In this document: piece after piece, positions 10,534 to 23,055 of the stretch
How positions within the stretch are numbered: position 1 is the first letter of the stretch
How the letters are laid out: each line of letters begins with the position of its first letter
Source: Theobroma cacao
Lineage: Eukaryota; Streptophyta; Magnoliopsida; Malvales; Malvaceae
DNA: 64,000 bases
Assembly (NCBI RefSeq): GCF_000208745.1
Contig: NC_030853.1
Coordinates: forward strand, 26,158,289-26,222,288
Direction: 5' to 3'
Program-made: the position numbers and the translations under genes
Notes under the pieces: generated by a model
Database searches by the model: none
Told to the model about the DNA's origin: nothing
Seen by the model: the letters and a program-made list of their open reading frames with translations, nothing else

Positions 10534-12308
10534 TATTTATTGTCCTCACCAGGTAGCATCTCAACTGCCAACTCTATCCGTCGGGTTTTCTTTCTTTCTT
10601 TTGCTTCTAGCATGCTAAATATAATGTTTTTTCTTTTACTCTTTGTTCAATCCTCAGGTAGTTGCAGTTTGGCTCTGTAAATTTCTTGTTGTAAAGATAC
10701 TGTTTATGAAGCTGGGAACAGCAAAACCATGCAAGTATGAACGTTTATGTACTTCCAAATGCAATAAATATTGCTTTTTGGATTAGGAGGTTCAACTTGC
10801 TCTCAGAATTGGCTATAATATTTGTATCTCAGCAGGCTTGCATGGACCATGGTTTCTTTTACCTTGTGAATCATGGCGTGGAGGAAGAACTTTTTAAGGA
10901 AGTTTTGGAGCAGAGTAGCATGTTTTTTGCACTCCCAGTCGAAGAGAAGATGAAATTGGCTAAAAAGAATCACAGAGGTTACACAGCGCTCTGTGCTGAA
11001 AAACTCGATGCTTCTTTAAATACCAAAGGTTTTTTTTTAATTAACGTTATCTTTTTCTTCTTATTATTTTTTCACTTATTTTTTTCTTAAGTTGCCTGTT
11101 CAGTGATCGTGTCAACGAGTTTGATGTGAGATACTAGTGGAATTACCCAAGATTTTCCAATATCGAATACACAGAAACACTGAGCCAAAAAAATACACAG
11201 AAACCAAAAATGAACTTGCTTACTGATCAGGATCTTTATGCTTTTGATTTTGAATTCTTTTCCTATTCTCTGTTTGTGACCCATTAAATGGATCTACCCA
11301 TTTCAGTAGAGTTACTTTGCTTCGTTTCTTCCCCGGTTTACATATATGATGTAAGAATGAACACTTGTGACTGGTTGGAAAACAGGTGACAGTAAAGAGA
11401 GTTTCTATATTATTCCCTTAGCAGATAACCTCAATCAGTGGCCTTTAGAAGCTGCTATGTATTGTATGGTTATCTTATGCAAAAACATCTTGTAAAAGTT
11501 GCCCCAAATTTCTTGATTCATCCTTTGTTTAGATAGTTTCTTCATATAATCGGATGTTTTCTGGCTTGGAAATTTCAGAAGATCTGCCATCTTGGGGAAG
11601 CACAATGGAGACTTTACCATAAGAAAGTGCTGTGAGTCCCCTACTGTTTATTTACATGTTGGCATTTATGGTTTTCTGATGAGAATAAAAATTTCTCATT
11701 GATTATATTTTGCTTGGAAAATTGAATGAGATACCTCTGCCAGGACAATATTTTGGTGGCAGAAGTATCTCAGAATTCCAGCTTGTAGAATGAAAAGACT
11801 GCCAGATTTACAAGGTGCCAAATTTGGTGCGTCAGGTGTGCTAGGACAAGATTAGTTTCTTTAATAGCCCTGGATTTGAAATTGGATGAGGATTTCTTTG
11901 AGAAGGTGGGAGCACCGAAAGAACCAATGGCATTCATTCGCATATTACACTATCCAGGCACAATAGCACTGATTGGCTTCTTTATATTTGTTTTAGTAAT
12001 TGATTGATGTGAAGTTTTTATGGAACTTCTTTTTTTTCTTTTACTTTTTTCTTTTCTTTCTTCATTAATATTTTGCCTTGCACATGTAGATATTTAACAA
12101 AACTTTCCCTTCTAGCGAAGAAATATATGGATAAAAAACAGATGATGAGAAGTTGAGAGCCATAAAACCTTAAAAGATGACATTGTGTTTCTTAATTTTG
12201 ATGTTAGGGGACTTGGACTCATCTAGTGAAGAAATATATGGTGCTTCTGCTCATTCAGATTATGGGATGATCACTCTTCTGGTGACTGATGGTGTTCCAG
12301 GGCTTCAG
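10534..12308 (+). pseudogene. 2-oxoglutarate/Fe(II)-dependent dioxygenase, truncated relic
   Basis: Five or six exon remnants of a plant 2-OG dioxygenase can be followed. A probable exon 1 tail reads LLSSPGSISTANSIRR (about 10534-10584). The N-terminal DIOX_N exon (10836-11028) reads ACMDHGFFYLVNHG and ends in a clean donor. Next are GDSKESFYIIPLADN (from 11386) and LPSWGSTMET, one base out of frame with YHKKVL (11579-11631). Then come VSLIALDLKLDEDFF and FIRILHYP (11836-11957). The last exon (12208-12308) reads IYGASAHSDYGMITLL and keeps the H-x-D of the iron site. The third iron ligand (His), the Arg for 2-oxoglutarate and everything after GLQ are missing. The frameshift, missing start and missing C-terminal half mark it as dead. 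The last two donors are GC, which may be non-canonical or mutated. Confidence 0.85.
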
Positions 12309-13310
12309 GCATGTTTCCTGTCAATAATATGCAACCCCTAAATTCTGTCAACATCTAAGATTTACAATCTATTACATTTAAAAGATAATTTTATTAAAAA
12401 AAATTCTCTCTTGACAAAAAATATATAACTAGAAAGAAGCCATACGTATATCGACCCGACTATGAACATTTTTATTGTTTCACGATCGACTAATTCCTTG
12501 ATAAGCACACCATGAAAGTCACATCTAAGTTGTTAGATTGATTGACAATATTCTATAGTTTAATTTCCACACTTGAATCTTTTAGAATAGAACTTAATTT
12601 TCTTTTACATAATCCTAACTTTAGATATATGATATAACAAAGATTTTGTTTTCAAATGTGAATGTCTAAAACCAAATTTAAGTAGGATGATGTTCAATTT
12701 TTTTTAAAAAAAATGGTCAGTTATGTTAAATTGGATTTAAATATTATAAATGATTTGAAAATTATAAATAAAAAAAAATAAAAAACCTAATATCTCGATG
12801 TTAAAAAGTTAAATAAATTAATGAAAATATTATTAAAAGAAAAAGTTCAGAGAGAAGATTAGTCATAATTTTTTAATGTATAATTTCACTTTAAAATTGA
12901 ATTTGTAAAACATCAAAACGTAATAGTGTAGAAAATTTGCATGTCTGAAAGAAGATTATTTTCATGAATTAACTGAATTAATAAAGTAATTATTTTTTCT
13001 TGCCTATAAAATAAACAATCTTATTTTTTTTAACTTATAATGTTATTTTGTAAATTATCCTTACAATTAAAGTGGCCTAACATTTTCTATTTTTATTTTT
13101 CTTTCTAATAAAATTTTATTGATTTAAAGAGAATTTTAAAAAAAAAAAGGTGAAAAACCAATTCTAAAATGAGAAATAAAGAAGCAAAGTTTTCTTTTTT
13201 TAAGAAAATGATCAAAGTCGGTGAAACTGATGTTAGTTGACCGGTCAAACCAGAAAAATAATATTTAATCCTGAGGCTAATTGACCGTTACATAATATTC
13301 CTTCTTCGCG
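12309..13310. other. AT-rich spacer
   Basis: Very AT-rich sequence replaces the expected downstream dioxygenase exons. Nothing coding or repetitive enough to name was seen. Confidence 0.5.
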
Positions 13311-16300
13311 GTGTGTTTGGAGCGTCAAGGCACAGAGCCGACTATCCTCGCCTTCCCCTTAGTCATCTCCTTTCTGAAGCTCCACGCTTCCCACCTTCTC
13401 TCCTGCGCGTCGCCAAGCCAAACGCTATCCTTCTCAAGGCACCACCACCGTTGAGCCGCAGCCGCCGCTTCAGTCGAACAACCTCCTCCGCGGTTAACAC
13501 TTCTTCAATTCAACAGCATTCCTCGACGAACGCCAGCGACGAGTCACAGAGAGCTTCCAATCTCACATTTCAACAAGCCATTCAAAGACTCCAGGTTCCA
13601 AGAACTACGACTACTCACATTCCTTTTTAACTATGTTTTACACTGGTATTGTTACTATTATACTTTGTTGTTTTAAATAACTTGTTAGGTACTAAAATAG
13701 GTGTAATTGTTGCTAATTTCGTAGGAATATTGGGCGTCGGTTGGATGTGCAGTGATGCAATGGAGCAACACATAGATAACCTAATAGTAATGGCCTAATT
13801 TCATTACCATAATTGTTTTTACCATTATATTCTTCTACTTTCCATTTTGGTGAAAAAGCATTTTACGCGGCTGATTTTTGAATTCTTGTCAATCGCCAGT
13901 TTGTTTCATTAAGATTTTGTTTGTAATGATTAGGTTGGAGCCGGGACTATGAATCCTTTGACATACTTGAGTTCTCTGTCCGGTACCATGGAATGTTGTG
14001 TAAGTATATGAAAGCAAGTTTCTATAAGTCAAAATAATTTCTTATACATTGGAATGATTCTTTTTGATTTTGAGTCTGTCTTTTGATGATTATTTGTTGA
14101 GAACACTTATCTATGTGTGCTTTATGCATGAGCTTAAATATGAGGGGCCGGTTAAATATGTCATTGGATGTTTCAGGTTCTAGTTGTTGGCCTGAGATGC
14201 ATCGACTTTCATCCATTTTTATTTATGTTTTCTTCTGGTTATTTATTTTGTTGTTGTTGTTGTTGTGCATTTTTGTTTTCTTTGCACAATCATCCATGAG
14301 AACTTTTCATTCTTACTAGTGATGGAAAATGCAAAGTTTGAAGAAGCTTCTCGGGTTAGCTTATTTAAATTTTATTTTTTGAAACTCATGATGGATTTGA
14401 GTGGTTACTTAGGGTGAGAATCACTTTGTACTGTTTTAATATATAAAATAAACTGTAAGGATGTGAGCATGTGGATTTCTTATTATACATTAGGTATAAC
14501 GGTGCCAATATCTATTGTCTTGTTATGTGGTGCATTCTTATGATTTAATTGAAGGTATGGTGCAAAATACATATTGAATATATTTGTCATGGTACTCTTA
14601 TTGTGTAATAAAAGCATAATGGTGTTTATTTAAACATATACTTTAATGTGTTAATTTGACATTTCGATTGTACATAAAGGTACAATAGTGTTAATTGAGA
14701 ATTCCTTTTATTTGATTGTCATGATTGATTTGGTTGGTTAGCTTAAGGTGAGAACCACTTTGTGGTGTTTGGAGAAATAAAAAAACGATAAGGTGTGGGC
14801 ATTTGGCATTCCTATCATACATTAAGGTATAATGGTGCCAATATGTAGATCTAACATTTTGGTTTATAGTGCATTCCTATTTTATCATTGAAGGTATAAA
14901 GGTGTAAACTAGATATTTAAAAAGACATTTAACATGGCATTCCTATTGTGCAATAAAGGCACAATGATGCTTATGTGAACACATAGCTTGATGTGTTAAT
15001 TTGACATTTCGATTTTAGGTTAAAGTACAATGGTGTCAATTGAGAATTTCTTTTGTTTAATTATCATGATTGGTTTGGTTGGTTAGTTTAAGGTGAGAAC
15101 CACTTTGTGTTGCTTGGAGAAATAAATAAGCTAAAAGGTGTGGACATTTGGCATTCCTATTATACATTTAGGTATAATGGTGCCAATATGTAAATCTAAT
15201 ATCTTGGTGCAAAATAGATATTTAAAATATTTGACATGACATTCCTATTATGCAATAAAGGCACAATGGTGCTTATGTGAACATATGCCTTAATGTGTTA
15301 ATTTGACATTTCGATTGTACATTAAGATGTAATGGTGTCAATTGAGAATTTTTTTTGTTTGATTATCATGATGGATTTGGTTGGTTAGCTTAAAGTGAGA
15401 ACCACTTTGTGTTGTTGCATTCCTATTGTGCAATAACGGCACAATGGTGCTTATGTGAACATATAACTTAATGTGTTAATTTAACATTTCGATTGTATAT
15501 TAAGGTACAATGGTGTCAATTGAGAATTCCTTTTGTTTAATTATCATGATGGATTCGGTTGGTTAGTTTAAGGTGAGTACCACTTTGTGGTGTTTGAAGA
15601 AATAAAAAAATTATAAGGTGGCAAGTGGCATTCCTATTATACGTTAAAGTATAATGGTGTCAATATATAAATCTAACTTCTGGATGTATGCTACATTCCT
15701 ATTTTACTATTGAAGGTATAAAGGTGCAAAATAGATATTTAAAATATTTGACATGACATTCTTATTGTGCAATGAAAACACGATAGTGCTTATGTGAACA
15801 TATAACTTAATATGTTAATTTGACATTCCGATTGTACATTAAGGTACAATGGTGTCAATTGTACATTAATGTTTTGTTGTCATGATGGATTTGATTAGTA
15901 AGCTTAAGATGGGAATTACTTTGTGGTTTTGGCAAAAGAAAGATACTATAAGGTGTATGCATTTGACATTTCTATTATACATTAAGGTATAATGGTGTTA
16001 ATATGTAAATCTAACATCTTGATATATGGTGCATTCCAATTTTACTATTGAAGATATAATGATACAAAATAGATATTTAAAATATATGACATGGCATTTC
16101 TACTATGCAATAAAGAAACAATGGTGCTTATGTGAATGTATAGTTTGATGTATTAATTTCTCATTCTGATTGTACATTGAGGTATAATGGTGTCAATTGA
16201 GAATTCCTTTTGTTTCATTGTCATTATGGATTTGGTTGGTTAGCTTAAGGTGGGAACCACTTTGTGGCATTTGGCGAAAGAAAGAAACTATAAGGTGTGC

Positions 16301-19300
16301 ACATTTGACGTTTCCATCATACATTAAGGTATAATGGTGCCAATATGTGAATCTAACATCTTGTTATACGGTGCATTCTTATTTGACCACCAAAGGTATA
16401 ATGATGCAAAATAGATATTTAAAATATTTGACATGACATTCTTATTATGCGTTAAAGGCACAATGGTGCTTATGTGAACATTTAGCTTAATTTGTTAATT
16501 TGACATTTTAATTGTATATTAAGGTATAATTGTGTCAATTGGGAATTCCTTTTGTTTGATAATCAAGATGGATTTGGTTGTTATCTTAAGGTGAGAACCA
16601 TTTTACGGTGTTTGGCGAAATAAAAAAACTATAAGTTAAGGGCATTTGGCATTCCTATTGTACATTTAGGTATGATGGTGTCAATATGTAAATCTAATAT
16701 CTTGATATATGGTGCATTCCTATTTTACCATTGAAGGTATAATGGTGCAAAATAGATAATTAAAATATTTGTTATGGCATTCCTATTGTGCAATAAAGGC
16801 ACAATGGTGTTGATATAAGCATATAGCTTGATGCGTTAATTTAATATTCCGATTGTACATTAAGTTACAATAGTGTCAATTGAGAATTCCTTTTGTTTGA
16901 TTATCATGATGGATTTGGTTGGTTAGCTTAAGGTAAGCACCACTTTGTGGTGTTTTGAGTAATAAAGAAACTATAAAGTGTGAGCATGTGACATTCCTAT
17001 TATACATTAAGATCTAATGATACCAATATGTAAATCTAGCATCTTATGCATTTCTATTTTACCGTCGAAGGTATAATGGTGCGAAAGAGAAATTAAATTT
17101 TTGACATGGCATTCCTATTGTGCATTTATTGCACAATATATACCATGATGTGTTAATTTAATATTCTGATTATACATTAAGTTAAAATCGTGTCAATTTA
17201 AAATTCCTTTTGTTTCATTGTCATGATGGATTTGGTTGGTTTGTTGAGGGTGAGAAGCACTTTGTGGTGTTTGGAGAAATAAAGAAATTGTAAGGTGTGG
17301 CAAGTGGCATTCCTATTATACGTTAAGGTGTAATGGTACCAATATGTAAATCTAACATCTTGATATAAAGTGCATTTCTATTCTACCATTGAAGGTATAA
17401 TGATGCAAATAGATATTTAAAATATTTCACATGACATTCTAATTGTGCAATGAAAGCAAGATGTTGCTTATGCGAGCATGTAACTTAATGTGTTAATTTG
17501 ACATTTCGATTGTGTATTAAGGTACAATAATGTTAATATTGTAACTTAATGGTGCAAATAGAATTCCTTTTGTTTTGTTGTCATGATGGATTTGGTTGGT
17601 AAGCTTAGGGTGGGAACCACTTTGTGGTGTTTGGCAATAGAAAGAAACTATAAGGTATGTGGCAAAATAAATGTTTGATGATTATATCATTCCGATTGTA
17701 TCAATGTTTGGCAAAATAAAGAAACTATAAAGTGTGTGCATTTGACATTCCTATTATACATTAAGGAATAATGGTGTTAATATGTAGATTTAACATCTTG
17801 ATATGTCGTGCATTCCTATTTTACCATTAAAAGTATAATGATTCAAAATAGATATTTAAAATATTTGACATGTTATTTCTGTTGTGCAATAAAGGCACAA
17901 CGATACTTATTTGAATATATAGCTTGATATGTTATTTGACATTCCAATTATACATTAAGGTACAATGGTGCCAATTGTACATTGTCATGATGGATTTGGT
18001 TGATTTGCTTAAAGTGGGAACCACCTTGTGGTGTTTGGAGAAATAAAGAAACTATAAGGTGTGGGTATGTGGCATTCCCATTATACATTAAGGTATAATG
18101 GTGCCTATATGTAAATCTAGCATCTTGGTATATGATGCATTCTTATTTTACCATCAAAGATAAATGGTGTAAAATAGATATTTAAAATATTTGACATGAC
18201 ATTCTTATTGTGAAATAAAGGCGCAATGTTATTTATGTGAACATATTGTTTTATCTGTTAATTTGATATTCCGATTGTATATAAAAGTACAATGGTGTCA
18301 ATTGAGGATATCTTATTTCTAATCATGAACAAAAAGAGTTATTTCATTGGCACATGATAAATATTTTTGCACATTGGAAAATTTTAAAATTTTTTTTATT
18401 GAAGAGAAGAATTTGAAACTCATGATAGATTTTAGTGGTTGCTTAATATGAGAATCACTTTGTGTTGTTTAGAGAGATAGAAGAAATTTTAAGGGTGTGG
18501 ACATTTGGCATTCCTATTATGCACAAGGTATAATGATGCTAATATGTGAATCTTATTTTGTCATATGGTGCATTCTTATGATTTAATCCAAGGCATTATG
18601 GTGCAAAATATATATTGAATGTATTTGACATGACATTCCTCTTAGGTAATAAAGATACAATGGTGCTTATATGAGTATATACTTTGATGTGTTAATTTGA
18701 CATTTTTATTGTGTATTAAGGTCGTAACACGCTGTCTAAAAAGAATCCACATATTGTGGAGATAACATTATCCTTTCTAAGTAGCTGATTAAAATGTTAT
18801 CCATTTTTGTTTTTTTTGAAAGAAATAATCTATAGTTAATTTCTTGTTCAGATTTTGCATGACTTCTATCAATGTGTTGTCATCCATATAATATTTATCA
18901 GCTAATTGATAATTTGGAGTTCTTTATCAAAGTTATGTGGAGCCTAGCATCGGGACAGATGATAGTTGTTAAGGGGAAAATCCTAACAGGCTCCAATGCC
19001 ACACTCAATTTCAGATCTGTGCGATTTATTGAATAGATCGTGTTTGTGATTTTTTAATGATTTTTTTAGCTTCTTTTGCAGTCATTTTCCTTTTCCTTTT
19101 CCTTATTCCCACCTTTCCTTGATTAATTTCAGGTTATACTAAAGCTCAATCCAGGAAATTCACAAGACCTCTTTTATTCGTAGCCTTTCAGCATTGAGTA
19201 TTTGGGTGACCTTTTCTTCACATCTTGATATGCATTGTTTCATCCTATGTAAATATTTGTTCTTTCTTGTAAGTTGCTAGTTGCCATAATTCCTTAATGT

Positions 19301-20470
19301 TGCCTTTATTTTATTAATTTTCTTGTGTGTGCTAATCTTATACATGCTGGTTATCTTTATGGAACTTGATCTGGTTTGTAAGATAGCTTCCTCCTTGTAT
19401 AGTATTGGACCGAAAATAATGAAATAGTTATCTTTTATGTTCTCATAAGCTGACAATTTAATTTTTTCAACTTTGAGCTTTGGCACAATAACTAGATTTT
19501 TGCTTAGATGCATTTGAACTGCACATTTAAAATGGTAACCATTTTTATAATGTAAAAGCGCATTGCCTTGGAAGCTTTTCTCTATGTCTGCACTTGTGGA
19601 GGTGTGTGCAGTTTCTAGTAATTTTATGCCTCCAAGATACTGACCAATTACTGTTAAACATCAATAATTTCTTTATATGTTTTTACTATATACTTGTTAC
19701 ATTGCCAAGAACATCCTATAATTTTTGATAAATTGGTTGGTTTAATGATGCTCAAAGTTAGGCACCATCTTCTATCCCTTCAAATTTAGAGGTCTAGGAC
19801 TTTTATTGGTCTTTGATCATCCTCATTCTTAGTTCTTTTAAGGAATCAAATGGTATATAATTGAATAAATTATTTTTGACTTACTGGATACAACATATAA
19901 TTTAATGTGAATGGTCATATATAATTGTATTCCAATGATTATTTTACAATATGCACATGCGTGAAATAGGTATTGATGTGAGTGAACATGATATATGGTT
20001 TGTCAAGGACAATTGGGACAGTCTGGTAATATGATCTATTTTCATGGTGTCTTGATGTGTATATATGTTTTCCAATCTGTATAGTTTTATGTAATTTTTT
20101 GTAAAGCCAGCTTGCTTCCTAATTTTGAGCACTTTAAAACCATGATATTTTTACGTCACTTTGCTATTATTGACCTCACGCATGCTTACAGGTACTTGGT
20201 GCATGGGGTTTGGGCTGGGAAATCTGGATCGATGGGATGGAGATCACACAATTCACCTACTTCCGGCAGGTTTGTTCTTTGACACATACGTGCTGAAATG
20301 TATGTTTTTTTTCTTTGAAAGTTGCGACTCTCACTCTCAGACTGCATTATGTGGTTTTATCCTGGTTTTCCAAAGTTATCCAAATTTCATGAACAATATC
20401 TTTCATCTCTCTCTCTCTCTCAGGCTGGAAGTCTTCAGTGTACTGAAGGAAAGAAAAACTTTAAGGAAAT
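13311..20470 (+). pseudogene. Organellar glycyl-tRNA synthetase (EDD1-type), 5' half, decayed
   Basis: Eight consecutive exons of the bacterial-type alpha/beta-fused GlyRS of chloroplasts and mitochondria are present. The transit-peptide exon ends FQQAIQRLQ (to 13594). Then come EYWASVGCAVMQ (13725-13775), VGAGTMNPLTYL (13934-13999), YVEPSIGTDDS...GENPNRLQ (18933-19014), VILKLNPGNSQDLF (19133-~19196), GIDVSEHDIWFVKDNW (19970-20025), [12 protein letters not shown] (20192-20269) and AGSL (from 20424). Lesions: no start ATG, a frame change in the transit peptide, TAG at the end of exon 2, a TGA plus frame change in exon 3, TAA in exon 4, one extra T in exon 5, and loss of donors after exons 2 and 4. 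Exon 8 breaks down and the rest of the alpha domain and the whole beta domain are absent. Splice acceptors are mostly intact, so this is a decayed genomic duplicate and not a retrocopy. The enzyme is essential, so a working copy must lie elsewhere. Confidence 0.93.
14325..18735 (+). repeat. Hierarchical satellite: ~342 bp units made of ~68 bp hairpin subunits
   Basis: About thirteen tandem units fill intron 3 of the GlyRS relic. Most are 315-360 bp long; one has lost two subunits and one is longer. Each unit has up to five subunits with a similar frame, 'cattcct-stem-loop-stem-tggtg'. The stems differ by type: A TTATAC/GTATAA, B TTTACC/GGTATAA (imperfect), C TTGTGC/GCACAA, D TTGTAC/GTACAA and E ACCAC/GTGGT. 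Loops are 3-7 bases, often 'attaag' or 'aataaag'. Unit starts can be followed by 'gatttggttggttagctt' near 14722, 15068, 15372, 15550, 15883, 16227, 16567, 16909, 17224, 17584 and 17990. Between 17640 and 17720 a unit is scrambled. No coding potential. Confidence 0.93.
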
Positions 20471-20923
20471 GGAGTATTGGTGGAATTTACGTGCCATTAT
20501 TAAATAAAGTACAAAAAAGTATGTATATATTTAAATATTATTGTGATTCTTTAGTGGAATGCAAATTTAATATTTTACTTATGTATGAGTAGAGGAAGAA
20601 TAATAGAAGAAAAAAATTGAAGTAAAAAGAGTAGTTGAAAGATCTAATTGAAAAGAAATAATAAGTCGAGAAACAAAATTGTGATTAGAAAAGTTTAGAG
20701 GACTAAACTGAGAATGATGAATAGTTGAAGGGCCTAAATTATAAAGGTTGAAAAGTTTGAGATTAAATAGTAAATAAGAAATATTGGAAGACTCATATGC
20801 AATTATGCCATTCCTAAGTAAATTGAATATCATGAAGTGTACATGTGAAATTAAAATGCAACTTGGATGCTGAATGGCCGGCCAGACCAATGCATAGGTT
20901 AAACAATAGAAGAAATGGGTGGG

Positions 20924-20996
20924 CGGGGCGGACAACACAAGGTTGTCCCCCCCACCATGTGTTAACAATGGGCGGACAACAAAAGGTTGTCCCCCA
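20924..20996. repeat. Two tandem GGACAAC/GTTGTCC hairpins
   Basis: Two neighbouring inverted repeats share the stem GGACAAC and GTTGTCC with loops of 'acaag' and 'aaaag'. Each is extended by a G-run on the left and a C-run on the right around one mismatch. The pair arises from a short tandem duplication of about 48 bases. No gene is attached. Confidence 0.85.
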
Positions 20997-21814
20997 TGAT
21001 ACAAAGTAAAGAAAAAAATGAGTGGAAAAATATGTCAAAGGATTAGATTTATGACTAAATGCTGTGGTAAAACACGGGTGAAGTAGAGAAGCTTTCATGC
21101 CCTTGAACTTACAATATTGTAAAGGTTCTTTCTGGAGAAGTGGAAGGAAAAGTTGCGGGGAAGCTGCCCAACCCGAGAGCTAACACCAGCACACATTGAG
21201 TTGGTAATTTGATTTGTTTTACAAAGGTAAGAATGGTGATTATAATTGAATTTGTATTAATTATTTTCTGGCCGAAGGCATAAAAATAATAACTTTACGA
21301 TAGTATTAATTGAATAGGTGATGTGGATTGCTATGAGGATGATGAGATAAAAGTAAATTGCAGGTAATCCTACCAAGTTTTGTAGCCGTACCAAAGGCAA
21401 CCTTGTCGAGTTTTAAAGGTAAGGAATAAGGTTTGGAGTTATATTACTAAAGGAAAATACTGTTCAGGTTGTGACAGCAGAATATGTACAAATTGTGGTA
21501 CTGGAAATGTGACTAAAGGATGGTATAATGTGAATTGGTAGGAGCTTCTCGAATTAATGCATTCGAGGTCAGAACCGAGACACACAATTCCTTGAACGCT
21601 CGGGGATGCTTACTGAGTTGTTGAAAAATCACTTGGTGGAACTAAATAAAACTACAAGGGTGATTGTTTATTGGTGAGAAATCCCACCAATTGAGTTGAG
21701 TGGAGCTTTATAGTTAAATGCATGTGGATGCATCTCGCAATAGGATATGTGCTGCCATGTTACATTGATTTATGTGTTTAAGCTTAGATGAGCATGCTTA
21801 GTCTAGAGAACAAT

Positions 21815-21842
<28 letters not shown>
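21815..21842. repeat. TA microsatellite
   Basis: Uninterrupted TA dinucleotide run. Confidence 0.95.
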
Positions 21843-21845
<3 letters not shown>

Positions 21846-23055
21846 ATATATGCCATGCTATTGGAAAGCATGAGTTGGTAAGTTATTCGATGTGTTTGTA
21901 CCTAGATGCATATGCTTAGGTCAGAATAATTATATTTTGTGATGATATTCACCCATGTCGGGTTGTGTGCCACATGGTGGCATTGAAATATTGTAATGTT
22001 ATGTAATTGGGAAGCATGAGCTATTAGACATCTAGGCGAATGCATTACGTGGATATGAAATTGTTCCTGAATATGCGGCTATTAGGCTAGGAATGAGTTA
22101 GAATATGAATGTTGATGTTTGTGCAACTAGTGGGCGAAAAGTATATTGATGAGATTAAGAAATATGTATGACCAATAGAGACATAGATTTGATCAAGCAT
22201 GAATGTGATATGCCGTTGAGATGTGATCACAGTAAGACATAGCAAAATGAAATGTGCACTTAGGATATTAGGATGATCCCTGCCCTTCTGAATTCGAGAT
22301 GTTTGACAATAGCTATGATAGCTTTATGACTAGATATGTTACATATGTATGTATTTTTATGTGATTTATTATGCTATGATAATATTTCCCCTCATTGAGT
22401 ATTAGATGATTTACTCCTCTGTTGTATCATGTATAGATAAATGAGGCTATTGATCCTTGCGTGGCTAGTGTTGTCATTTGGACGAATAAAATTTTGGCAT
22501 CTGGTAGGTTCCCTCTCGTAGTGTCACTCCACTAAGTCCTCCCCGCTTCTGGTTTTGAAAATGTAGAATTTGGGATTTGTGTAGGCATTATAGTGCCGTG
22601 TATTTGTTAAGGGTTGTTTTGTACGAACCCATGATGATGGCCAACGTAGGGCCTTATGGCCACCGTGAAAATTTTATTTAAGTCAATCGTGTCCCTAGGG
22701 CTCTATTGTAAATATCGAATTTAAGTTATGAAATGAACGTGTTTTGGCTATGAAACCCATGGACTTGAATATTGTGTTAGTATTTTTTAGACTTGCTCGA
22801 GTCTAGTGGGTTTCACTTATTTGGCTCATGCATCGGTCATGACTCTTTGGTTTGGGTTGTGATAAGAATTTTTTTTATAGAAGAGGAATTCAAATTTAAT
22901 TTTTACAAGCACTCAAGTATTTGATTTATTAATTGATTGATGATTTCTTTACTTAAAGAGTAAGGTTCGAATATCTTTTTCCTCAATTCAAAAATAAAAA
23001 AAATTAATTTTTACGAAGAAGATAAATTAATATAACTATTATGAAATCAAATAAT

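Larger units (their letters stand above)
20471..23055. other. Noncoding repeat-rich region, possible LTR-element remains
   Basis: No gene is supported. It begins where GlyRS homology ends. From about 21.7 to 22.1 kb a loosely repeated phrase of roughly 130 bp recurs, with forms of 'aagcatgag' and 'atgcttag'. No protein domain, primer-binding site or matched LTR pair was found. The composition and the C/G-richer part at 22.4-22.9 kb resemble noncoding LTR-retroelement sequence, but this is a guess. Confidence 0.4.

Noticed and set aside
14325..18735. Regularly spaced palindromic repeats resembling a CRISPR array
   Set aside because: The host is a plant, the spacers are themselves repeated, unit size is irregular, and no cas genes exist. 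It is a satellite.
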